Shown in pieces: positions 40,037 through 47,366 of a DNA stretch of 64,000 nucleotides (position 1 is the first letter of the stretch; the number at the start of each line of letters is the position of its first letter). Under the pieces are notes generated by a model. The model did no database searches. It saw only the letters and a program-made list of their open reading frames with translations, and was not told where the DNA came from. The translations under genes and the position numbers were made by a program. Origin of the DNA: Galbitalea soli (GTDB lineage: Bacteria > Actinomycetota > Actinomycetes > Actinomycetales > Microbacteriaceae); NCBI RefSeq assembly GCF_010686725.1, contig NZ_JAAGWZ010000002.1:248001-312000 (forward strand), in the 5' to 3' direction.

Positions 40037-40874
40037 CCACCCGACGCTGCCCGCGCTGCGCGCGCGGGTGGCGGCGGAGTTCGGCCCCGACGCGCGGATC
40101 GTCTCCGCGACCGAGGTGCGCCTGGGCGGGATCGGCGGATTCTTCGCCCGGCGGTTCGTCGACGTGGAGGTGGAGCTCGTCGCGCCACCGGTCGCCCCCG
40201 TCGCCCCCGCGCCCGCCCGTCCCAAGCTGACCGGGATCGACGCCCTCCTCGCCGCCGCCGACCGGGTCGAACGCGCGGAGGACCGCGGGCCGCTCCTCGC
40301 CGTCTCCACCGAGACCGAGCCCTTCACGCGCCTCCTCGATGACCTGAAGTCCTACGTCGAGGGCCCCGCCGCGCCACCGCCCGCGGTGCTCGTCCCGTCC
40401 GCCCCGCTCGCGCCATCCGCCGAGCCCGGCAGTCTCGTCGCGCTCGTCGGGCTCGGCGACGACGCGGTCGTCGTCGCCCGCTCCCTCGCGCTCTCGCTCG
40501 ACAACGCGGAGGTGAGCTTCGGCGGCTCGATCAGCATCGCCCGGGGCGCCCGCGTGGATGACCGGCGCTCGGCCGCCGCCGCCCGGGCCCGCGGGGTCGA
40601 GGCCGGCTCGGCGGGCATCCTCGCCTACGGCATCGGACCGGGCGGCCCTGCGAGCGTGAGCAGCATCGAGGCGCTGCGCTCGATCATGGCGGACCAGGTC
40701 TGGGTCGTGGTCGACGCCTCGCGCAAAGCGGAGGACACCGCCGCCTGGGTGGCGGCCGTGCGCAAGCAGGTTTCGGTGCAGGCGATGGCCGTGGTGCACA
40801 GCGCGTTCAGCGCCACCGCCGATTCCGTGCACGGCCTCGGATTGCGCAGTGGCTGGTCGGACGCCGTGGGATAG
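40011..40874 (+). CDS. FlhF-like protein without a GTP-binding motif
   Basis: A 287-residue protein in the usual flhF place after flhA. The N-terminal ~55 residues match FlhF (LPALRARVAAEFGPDARIVSATEVRLGGIGGFFARRFVDVEVEL). The rest resembles an SRP-type GTPase domain in outline (SLVALVGLGDDAVVVARSLAL), but the P-loop GxxGxGKT is missing, and the TKxD guanine motif is replaced by HSAFSA. It is therefore probably not a GTPase. GTG at 40011 is chosen (GGAG 6 nt upstream) over TTG at 39999. csrA follows after 9 nt. Confidence 0.72.
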   Translation: MPSIRFRLDHPTLPALRARVAAEFGPDARIVSATEVRLGGIGGFFARRFVDVEVELVAPPVAPVAPAPARPKLTGIDALLAAADRVERAEDRGPLLAVSTETEPFTRLLDDLKSYVEGPAAPPPAVLVPSAPLAPSAEPGSLVALVGLGDDAVVVARSLALSLDNAEVSFGGSISIARGARVDDRRSAAAARARGVEAGSAGILAYGIGPGGPASVSSIEALRSIMADQVWVVVDASRKAEDTAAWVAAVRKQVSVQAMAVVHSAFSATADSVHGLGLRSGWSDAVG

Positions 40875-40877
40875 GCT
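40872..40877 (+). promoter_or_regulatory. -10 element (TAGGCT) in front of csrA
   Basis: TAGGCT overlaps the stop of the FlhF-like gene and is 6 nt before the csrA GTG, the same geometry as at 1549-1554 and 3198-3203. It may give csrA its own leaderless message besides read-through from the fliM operon. Confidence 0.4.
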
Positions 40878-40883
40878 GGCCGC

Positions 40884-41138
40884 GTGCTGGTCCTCACACG
40901 TAAGAAGGGGGAGCGGATCCTCATCGGAGACGACATCGTCGTCACCATCCTCGAGGTCAAAGGGGATGGTATCCGCCTCGGTGTCGACGCGCCCTCCGGC
41001 GTGCGGATCCAGCGTCACGAGGTGTTCGTCGCGCTCGCCGAGGCGAACGTCCAGGCGGCGGAGGCGGGCGCCGATACGGGTGCCGTTCTCGCCGACCTGC
41101 TGAAGCAGCATCCCGCCCCTCAACCCCCCGCGGCATGA
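40884..41138 (+). CDS. csrA: carbon storage regulator CsrA
   Basis: CsrA (84 residues) is a dimeric RNA-binding protein that blocks translation by binding GGA motifs. The family sequence is complete: MLVLTRKKGERILIGDDIVVTILEV at the start and GIRLGVDAPSGVRIQRHEVF, which includes the RNA-binding residues. A 20-residue Ala/Pro-rich tail is added. It is the last gene of the flagellar locus; FliW, its antagonist, is at the other end. There is no good Shine-Dalgarno before the GTG. Confidence 0.95.
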   Translation: MLVLTRKKGERILIGDDIVVTILEVKGDGIRLGVDAPSGVRIQRHEVFVALAEANVQAAEAGADTGAVLADLLKQHPAPQPPAA

Positions 41139-41315
41139 CCGCCCGCGGCGCGCTCTCCGAGGCTTCGGTGCGTCGCCGCACGGGTCTGCGCCGCGCCCAG
41201 CGTGTCGCGCCGGGAGCCCCCCGATCGCGGGTATGGTTCGGCCTCCGCCGGAGGGTTAGGTTTGCACTCTGGCGATCGAGTGTCTTCGCCGAATTCATCG
41301 GGGGGTGAAACGTAC

Positions 41316-42989
41316 GTGGCGTCTTTGACGGAGATCCTCATTTTGCGGGGGATCGTTCCCATCGAGAAACTGGACAGTGTTTCTGGAGAACGGGAGAAAG
41401 ACGAGCAGGGCATCCTCGAGCTCCTCGATCAGGGCATCGTCACGCAGGCGCAGCTCGCCTCCGCCCGTGCCGCCCAGGCCGGACTGCCCTACGTCGAACT
41501 CCTCGAATACCCCGTCGATCGCACCGCCGTCGCCCTCGTCCCCGCGGCCATGTGTCGCCGCCACGAGGTACTGCCCATCGGCATCGCCGCCGACTACCTC
41601 ATGCTCGCCATGGTCGACCCGGGTGACGTCTTCGCGATCGACGACGTGCGCGCCGCGAGTCGCATGCAGATCCGCGCGGTCGTGGCCGAGCGAAGCGATC
41701 TCCGGGCCGCCATCGACCGCTACCACCGCGCCGACGGCGAGCTGAACTCCCTCACCACCGAGCTCGAGGCCGAGAGCGGATCGAAGGAGGTCGCCCTCGC
41801 GGGTCAGACCGAGGCCTTCGAGGATGATGCGCCGATCGTGCGCTTCGTCAACCTGCTCATCAGCCAGGGCATCCAGGACAAGGCCTCCGACATCCACATC
41901 GAGCCGGGGGAGCACGAGCTGCGGGTGCGCTACCGCATCGACGGTGTACTGCACGAGATGCAGACCGCGCCCAAGGCGATCACCAACGGCGTCATCTCGC
42001 GACTCAAGATCATGGCCGACATCGACATCGCCGAGCGTCGCAAGCCGCAGGACGGCCGCATGTCGGTCAGTCACGCCGGTCGCAAGATCGACCTCCGCGT
42101 CGCAACCCTCCCCACCGTGTACGGGGAGAAGGTCGTCATGCGAATCCTCGACAACAACGGTTCGACGATGGAGCTCAGCGGGCTGCACCTGCTGGAGCAC
42201 AACGCGAAAGCGTTCAAGGAGTCGTACACCAAGCCCTACGGGATGATCCTCGTGACGGGCCCGACCGGCTCGGGCAAGTCGACCACGCTTTACACCACGC
42301 TGCACGCGGTCGCGAAGCCCGAGATCAACGTCATCACGGTCGAGGATCCGGTCGAGTACCGCATGAAGGGCATCAACCAGGTCCAGGTCAACAACAAGGC
42401 CGGGCTCACCTTCGCGAGCGCACTGCGCAGCATCCTGCGCTCCGACCCGGACGTCGTGCTCCTCGGTGAGATCCGCGACCAGGAGACGGCCCAGATCGCC
42501 ATCGAGGCCTCGCTCACCGGTCACCTCGTGCTCTCGACGCTGCACACGAACGACGCGCCCAGCGCGGTCACGCGACTCACCGAGATGGACATCGAGCCCT
42601 TCCTGGTCGGCTCCGCGCTCGACTGCGTCGTCGCCCAGCGTCTTGCGCGCCGCCTCTGCGACCGCTGCAAGGAGCCGTTCGCGCACGACCCCGAGGACCT
42701 CGTGAACCTCCGCGTCGGGTGGGACCCGGGCACCATGCCGATGCCCACGCTGTACCGCCCGGTCGGATGCACGAACTGCTCGAAGACCGGATACCGCGGC
42801 CGCATCGCCATCCACGAGGTCATGACCGTCACGGAAGAGATCGAGAGGCTCGCCGTGGCGCGGGCCTCGAGCGCAGAAATCGGACGCGTCGCGCGGGCAC
42901 AGGGAATGCTCACGCTGCGCGAGGACGGCTGGGCGAAGGCCCAGCTCGGATACACGTCGATCGAGGAAATCCTTCGCGTCGTCGCCTAG
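41316..42989 (+). CDS. pilB: type IV pilus assembly ATPase PilB
   Basis: PilB/GspE-type extension ATPase, 557 residues. An N-terminal MshEN-type domain (about 1-150) precedes the N2 domain (ASDIHIEPGEHELRVRYRIDGVLHEM). Walker A GPTGSGKS is at residues 315-322 with Lys321; the Asp box, Walker B (DVVLLGEIRDQETAQIA) and His box (STLHTNDAP) follow. Two CxxC pairs (CDRC, CTNC) form the zinc site. GTG at 41316 is preferred because GGGGG lies upstream and VASLTEIL fits the family; a longer frame from 41202 has no support. Confidence 0.93.
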   Translation: MASLTEILILRGIVPIEKLDSVSGEREKDEQGILELLDQGIVTQAQLASARAAQAGLPYVELLEYPVDRTAVALVPAAMCRRHEVLPIGIAADYLMLAMVDPGDVFAIDDVRAASRMQIRAVVAERSDLRAAIDRYHRADGELNSLTTELEAESGSKEVALAGQTEAFEDDAPIVRFVNLLISQGIQDKASDIHIEPGEHELRVRYRIDGVLHEMQTAPKAITNGVISRLKIMADIDIAERRKPQDGRMSVSHAGRKIDLRVATLPTVYGEKVVMRILDNNGSTMELSGLHLLEHNAKAFKESYTKPYGMILVTGPTGSGKSTTLYTTLHAVAKPEINVITVEDPVEYRMKGINQVQVNNKAGLTFASALRSILRSDPDVVLLGEIRDQETAQIAIEASLTGHLVLSTLHTNDAPSAVTRLTEMDIEPFLVGSALDCVVAQRLARRLCDRCKEPFAHDPEDLVNLRVGWDPGTMPMPTLYRPVGCTNCSKTGYRGRIAIHEVMTVTEEIERLAVARASSAEIGRVARAQGMLTLREDGWAKAQLGYTSIEEILRVVA

Positions 42990-43008
42990 TGCCCAGGGGG
43001 GACACCAG

Positions 43009-44790
43009 ATGAGCAAGCCCGTTTACGAGATTCCGGTCACCGGTGGTGACGACGAGTCGTCGTTCAACTTCCCGCCGCCGGCTCCCGCCGCGCGTCCCGC
43101 CGGCTACACGCAGGCACCGCCGCCCAGCGTGGATGGCGCCGTTCCCGCGCCGAGCTGGCCCGCCTACTCCGCGACGCCCGCCGCGCCCTACACGAGCCCG
43201 GCACCCACCGAGGACCCGGCCGGATGGGGCGCACCCGCGGCCCCGCTCCTCCCGCCGCCCGTGGCCGGCACCTCCGTCCCGTCGCCGGAGCCGTCCTTCC
43301 CGCCGCCCACCGCCTCGGCCCCGAGCTTCCCGCCGCCCGTGGCGTCGGTACCCGTCTTCCCGCCGCCGGTGGCCTCGGCTCCGTCGTTCCCGCCGCCCGC
43401 GAGCCCCGCGTTCCCGCCGCCCGCGCCGGAGACCATCACCTCGGCGCCCGCGGCACCCGTGTTCGAGATCCCCGAGGTCGACCCGGCCTTCGCCGCCGTT
43501 CCGCTGGCGCCCGTCTTCGACCTCACGCCGGAGCCGGAGCCGGCCCACGCGGCAGACCTCGACTTCGCCCCGCCGACGCCGCCCGAGGACCTCTCCTACG
43601 CCGAGCAGCTGTTCGCGTCGGAGGGCGTGAGCGAGACGCTCGGCACCGCGGATCCCGACCTCATCGAGGCGCTCTCCGAGGTGCTGCGCATCGGAGCGTC
43701 CGACCTCCACATCGCGGTCAACGCGACGCCGATGCTGCGGGTTGACGGTGCGCTCGGGCCCGGCTCGATCACCGAGGTGTGGGGCAAGAACAAGGTCAAC
43801 TCGGCCCTGCGCAGCCTGCTGCTGCCGGAGCAGGAGGCCAAGTTCGACGAGAACCTCGAGTACGACTTCGCCTACACGATCTCGGCCAACGCCCGCTTCC
43901 GCGTCAACCTGTATCAGCAGCGCGGCAGCCTCGGCGCCGCCTTCCGCCTCATCCCGACCGAGATCAAGCCGCTCGACGCCCTCGGCGTGCCCGCGAGCGT
44001 GGCGCAGTTCGCCACCCTCCCGCGCGGCCTCGTGCTCGTGACAGGGCCGACCGGTTCGGGCAAGTCGACGACGCTCGCCGCTCTCATCGACCTCGTCAAC
44101 CGCACGCGCGCCGACCACGTCATGACCGTCGAGGATCCGATCGAGTTCCTGCACGGCAACAAGAAGTCGCTCGTCAACCAGCGCGAGGTGGGGCACGATA
44201 CCCACAGCTTCGGCGCCGCCCTCAAGCACGTCCTGCGGCAGGACCCCGACGTCATCCTCATCGGCGAGCTCCGCGACCTGGAGACGATCTCGGTCGCCCT
44301 CACCGCGGCCGAGACCGGTCACCTCGTCTTCGCGACGCTGCACACGCAGTCCGCCTCGCAGACCATCGACCGCATCATCGACGTGTTCCCGCCCCATCAG
44401 CAGGGTCAGGTGCGGTCGCAGCTCGCGGCGACGATTCAGGGTGTCGTGTGTCAGACGCTCGTGAAGAAGGCGAGCGGCCGCGGTCGCATGGTGGCCACCG
44501 AGATCATGATCGCCACCCCCGCCATCGGAAACCTCATCCGCGAGGGCAAGACCTACCAGATCCCCTCGGCCATGCAGGCCGGTGGTGAACTGGGCATGCA
44601 CACGATGGACCGGCACCTCGCCGACCTCGTGAACTCGGGCGAGATCACGCTGCAGACCGCGATCGACAAGGCTCAGGATCTGGAGGGTCTCAAGCAGATG
44701 GTGCACCGCCAGGCCACTCCGACCAACTCCACCCGGTCGGGCTCATCGAGCATCGACTTCGGCGACGCGCACTCGGGGGCGACGCTCTGA
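43009..44790 (+). CDS. pilT: type IV pilus retraction ATPase PilT with proline-rich N-terminal extension
   Basis: PilT powers pilus retraction. The catalytic part (about residues 205-580) starts at ALSEVLRIGASDLHIAVNATPMLRVDG, has Walker A GPTGSGKS at 346-353 (Lys352), Walker B (DVILIGELRDLETIS) and the PilT C-terminal GMHTMDRHLADLVNSGEIT. The first ~200 residues are an unusual Pro/Ala/Ser-rich extension with FPPP-containing repeats at about 95-141. Usual PilT is about 340-370 residues. It is 19 nt after pilB and overlaps pilC by 1 nt. Confidence 0.92.
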   Translation: MSKPVYEIPVTGGDDESSFNFPPPAPAARPAGYTQAPPPSVDGAVPAPSWPAYSATPAAPYTSPAPTEDPAGWGAPAAPLLPPPVAGTSVPSPEPSFPPPTASAPSFPPPVASVPVFPPPVASAPSFPPPASPAFPPPAPETITSAPAAPVFEIPEVDPAFAAVPLAPVFDLTPEPEPAHAADLDFAPPTPPEDLSYAEQLFASEGVSETLGTADPDLIEALSEVLRIGASDLHIAVNATPMLRVDGALGPGSITEVWGKNKVNSALRSLLLPEQEAKFDENLEYDFAYTISANARFRVNLYQQRGSLGAAFRLIPTEIKPLDALGVPASVAQFATLPRGLVLVTGPTGSGKSTTLAALIDLVNRTRADHVMTVEDPIEFLHGNKKSLVNQREVGHDTHSFGAALKHVLRQDPDVILIGELRDLETISVALTAAETGHLVFATLHTQSASQTIDRIIDVFPPHQQGQVRSQLAATIQGVVCQTLVKKASGRGRMVATEIMIATPAIGNLIREGKTYQIPSAMQAGGELGMHTMDRHLADLVNSGEITLQTAIDKAQDLEGLKQMVHRQATPTNSTRSGSSSIDFGDAHSGATL

Positions 44791-46016
44791 TGGCGACCCT
44801 GGCCTACGCCTACAAGGGGCGCGACAGCAGCGGCAAGATCGTCAAGGGCGAGCTGGAGGGCGCGAGCGAGATCGTCATCGCCTCGCGGCTGCGCAGCATG
44901 GGTCTTTCGCCCATCTCCATCACGGAGTCGAGCTCCGGCACCGGCCTCTCCCGCGAGATCACCATCCCGGGCTTCTCCAAGGGCGTGGGGCTCAAGGACC
45001 TCGCCATCATGAGTCGGCAGCTGGCGACCATGATCGCGTCCGGACTGTCCCTGCTCCGGGCGCTCACGATCCTCAGCGAGCAGACGCCCAACAAGGCGCT
45101 GCAGAAGCTCCTCGTGATCGTGATGCGCGACGTCGAGTCGGGCGTCGCGCTCTCCGACGCCCTCTACAAGCACCGCGTCGAGTTCCCGCCGATCATGATC
45201 AACCTCGTGCGCGCGGGGGAGACGGGCGGATTCCTCGACGAGGCGCTCGAGACCATCGCGGCCAACTTCGAGTCCGAGGTGAAACTTCGCAGCACGATCA
45301 AGTCGGCGCTCACCTACCCGGTCGTCGTGCTCGTCATGGCGGTCGTGGCCGTCGTCGTCATGCTCATCTTCATCGTGCCGATCTTCCAGAAGCTCTTCGC
45401 CGGGCTCGGCGGGCAGCTCCCGCTCCCGACCCAGTTCCTGGTCTGGATGTCGAGCGTCATGACCTGGGCTGCGCCCCTGCTCATCGTCCTCGGCATCGCC
45501 TTCTCGATCTGGTGGCGGGCGAACAGGAACACGGAGCGGGTGCGCAAGATCGTCGATCCCGTCAAGCTCCGGCTGCCGGTATTCGGCAAGCTCTTCCAGA
45601 AGATCGCCGTCGCGCGCTTCACCCGCAACTTCTCGAGCATGATGGGAGCGGGCGTGCCCATCCTGCAGGCGCTCAGCATCGTCGGCGAGACCTCGGGCAA
45701 CTGGGTGGTCGAGAGCGCGCTGCGCGACGTCGCCGATTCGGTGCGACAGGGAAAGACCGTCGCCGAGCCGCTCTCCAAGGCCCCCGTCTTCCCCGCGATG
45801 GTCACCCAGATGATCACCGTGGGTGAGGATGCGGGCGCCCTCGAGCAGATGCTCGGCAAGATCGCCGACTTCTACGACGAAGAGGTCCAGTCGACCACCG
45901 AACAGCTCACCGCGATGATCGAGCCGCTCATGATCGCCTTCCTCGGCATCGTCGTCGGAGGCATGATCGTGTGCCTCTACCTGCCGATCTTCAACATCTT
46001 CACCCTGATCAAATAG
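44790..46016 (+). CDS. pilC: type IV pilus inner-membrane platform protein PilC
   Basis: PilC/GspF platform protein, 408 residues, connecting the ATPases to pilus polymerisation. Two GspF domains are present, each starting with a helical MSRQLATMIASGLSLLRAL-type segment (about residues 71-90; second copy ARFTRNFSSMMGAGVPILQAL), and three membrane helices, the last at the C-terminus (LMIAFLGIVVGGMIVCLYLPIFNIFTLI). The ATG is inside the pilT stop. Confidence 0.94.
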   Translation: MATLAYAYKGRDSSGKIVKGELEGASEIVIASRLRSMGLSPISITESSSGTGLSREITIPGFSKGVGLKDLAIMSRQLATMIASGLSLLRALTILSEQTPNKALQKLLVIVMRDVESGVALSDALYKHRVEFPPIMINLVRAGETGGFLDEALETIAANFESEVKLRSTIKSALTYPVVVLVMAVVAVVVMLIFIVPIFQKLFAGLGGQLPLPTQFLVWMSSVMTWAAPLLIVLGIAFSIWWRANRNTERVRKIVDPVKLRLPVFGKLFQKIAVARFTRNFSSMMGAGVPILQALSIVGETSGNWVVESALRDVADSVRQGKTVAEPLSKAPVFPAMVTQMITVGEDAGALEQMLGKIADFYDEEVQSTTEQLTAMIEPLMIAFLGIVVGGMIVCLYLPIFNIFTLIK

Positions 46017-46103
46017 CGATTCTTCGACCTGGCCGCGCATCACCGCGCGGTCCGGCGCGCGACCGCGCCCTCTCCCATCCCCTGGAGGGTGCGGTTGTCG
46101 TCG

Positions 46104-46160
46104 TTGTGCGCCCCGTTTGCGGGCTGGCAGCCGGGTGGATGACCTCCCTACCGTCGATGG
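46104..46160 (+). promoter_or_regulatory. candidate promoter region of first pilin gene
   Basis: The segment holds CCGGGTGG (46131-46138) and TACCGT (46149-46154), a TANNNT -10, with the same spacing as in front of the second pilin. The 192-nt gap after pilC shows no other signal. No standard -35 is seen, so an activator may be needed. Confidence 0.4.
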
Positions 46161-46208
46161 TGGGGGAGTGGGCATCCTCTTCCCTTCACACACATATCGG
46201 GGGAAGTC

Positions 46209-46652
46209 ATGTTCACACGTCTCTGGTGGCTGCGGCGGGGGCCGCGCCGGCCGGGTGAGGGCGGCGACTCGGGGTTCACGCTCATCGAGCTGCTCGTCGT
46301 CGTCATCGTCATCGGCATTCTGGCCGCCATCGCCATTCCCATCTACACCGGAATGCAGACGCGGTCGAAGGAGGCCGGCGCCGTCACCGACGCCACCAAC
46401 CTCAAGATCGCGCTCGTCGCCTGGGGCACCGACAACCGGTCGGCGACCGCACCTCCCGCGCTCGACGCCGCGGGCATCGCCGCTCTCGCCAAGTACGGGG
46501 CCACCCAGGGCAGCACCACGACCGGCTTCGCCTACAGCGGCTCGAGCGTCTGGCCCAAATTCTGTGCGACAGCGACGTCGATGACGGGGACGGTGTTCTA
46601 CGTGACCGACTCCGACGGCACCTCCTCGACCAAGCCGAGCTCGGGCTGCTGA
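46209..46652 (+). CDS. type IV prepilin (first of two)
   Basis: A 147-residue type IVa-like prepilin. The leader ends at Gly22, then Phe23 and the FTLIELLVVVIVIGILAAIAIPIY helix with Glu at mature position 5. The C-terminal disulphide loop is suggested by Cys at FCATA and the terminal Cys. It is about half identical by eye to the second pilin, including the VFYVTDS segment, so the pair arose by duplication. The leader here is more Arg/Trp-rich. A weak ACCCC/GGGGT hairpin (46654-46670) follows the stop. Confidence 0.9.
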   Translation: MFTRLWWLRRGPRRPGEGGDSGFTLIELLVVVIVIGILAAIAIPIYTGMQTRSKEAGAVTDATNLKIALVAWGTDNRSATAPPALDAAGIAALAKYGATQGSTTTGFAYSGSSVWPKFCATATSMTGTVFYVTDSDGTSSTKPSSGC

Positions 46653-46684
46653 TACCCCCTCAACTGGGGTGGCGTTTCAACCCT

Positions 46685-46738
46685 TTGTGCCCCCTTCGCG
46701 GGATTCTCCCGGGTGGTGAGCACTCCTAGTGTCAGAGG
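46685..46738 (+). promoter_or_regulatory. candidate promoter region of second pilin gene
   Basis: CCGGGTGG (46709-46716) and TAGTGT (46727-46732) repeat the arrangement found before the first pilin, with the same 10-nt gap between the two boxes. A TTGTGC and a GCGGG upstream are shared too. Confidence 0.45.
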
Positions 46739-46796
46739 CGGGTCACAACCGTTGGGGGGGCGGCCTGCCAATCACTCATATCGAACAGGAATCACT

Positions 46797-47234
46797 ATGA
46801 TCCGCATCATGAAGGCGCTCAACACCCGCCTCGACTCGCTCAAGAAGAATGACGACAAGGGCTTCACGCTCATCGAGCTCCTCGTCGTCGTCATCATCAT
46901 CGGCATCCTGGCTGCCATCGCCATCCCGATTTACCTGGGTGTGCAGAACAGCTCGAAGGACGCCGCGGTTCAGACCGACGTGACCAACGCGAAGATCGCG
47001 GTCATCGCGTGGGAGACCGACAACCCCACCGCCACCGCCTTCCCGACGACGGGCCTGACGACGGCGACCTTCGGCAAGTACGGCATGACGCAGAGCACGA
47101 ACACCTCGAACCTCACGTTCTCGGGAACCCTGGCGTTCCCGTCGTTCTGCATCGCCGGCACCGGCACCACGACGACCGTCTTCTACGTCACCGACTCCGG
47201 TGGAGCCACGAAGACCAAGCCGACCGGCTGCTAA
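46797..47234 (+). CDS. type IV prepilin, probable major pilin
   Basis: A 145-residue prepilin with leader cut after Gly22 and mature start FTLIELLVVVIIIGILAAIAIPIYLGVQNSSKD, Glu5 present. Two Cys (FCIAG and the last residue) would close the C-terminal loop. ATG at 46797 is chosen because AGGA lies 6 nt upstream; the upstream frame extension is not typical of a leader. It has its own promoter-like region and is followed by a 12-bp hairpin, which together suggest a highly expressed, separately transcribed gene. Confidence 0.92.
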   Translation: MIRIMKALNTRLDSLKKNDDKGFTLIELLVVVIIIGILAAIAIPIYLGVQNSSKDAAVQTDVTNAKIAVIAWETDNPTATAFPTTGLTTATFGKYGMTQSTNTSNLTFSGTLAFPSFCIAGTGTTTTVFYVTDSGGATKTKPTGC

Positions 47235-47255
47235 TCATCGCCTAGCACGCGGGTG

Positions 47256-47283
47256 GCGGGGCGCTGAGCACAGCGCCCCGCCA
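47256..47283 (+). terminator. strong hairpin after the major pilin gene
   Basis: GGCGGGGCGCTG (47256-47267) and CAGCGCCCCGCC (47272-47283) form a perfect 12-bp stem with a 4-nt loop, 22 nt after the pilin stop. There is no T-tract. It may act as a partial terminator or 3' stabiliser. Confidence 0.6.
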
Positions 47284-47366
47284 TCTCGCGGTACCACGGT
47301 CCGTCGGCACCGCAAGCCGGCCTCGCGGAGAACAGCTCCGCACAGCTCGATCCCGGGGGGGGTGAC

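Noticed and set aside
46131-46160. Sigma-54 type GG/GC promoter before the pilins
   Set aside because: The spacing does not match -24/-12 boxes, and Actinobacteria lack sigma-54.
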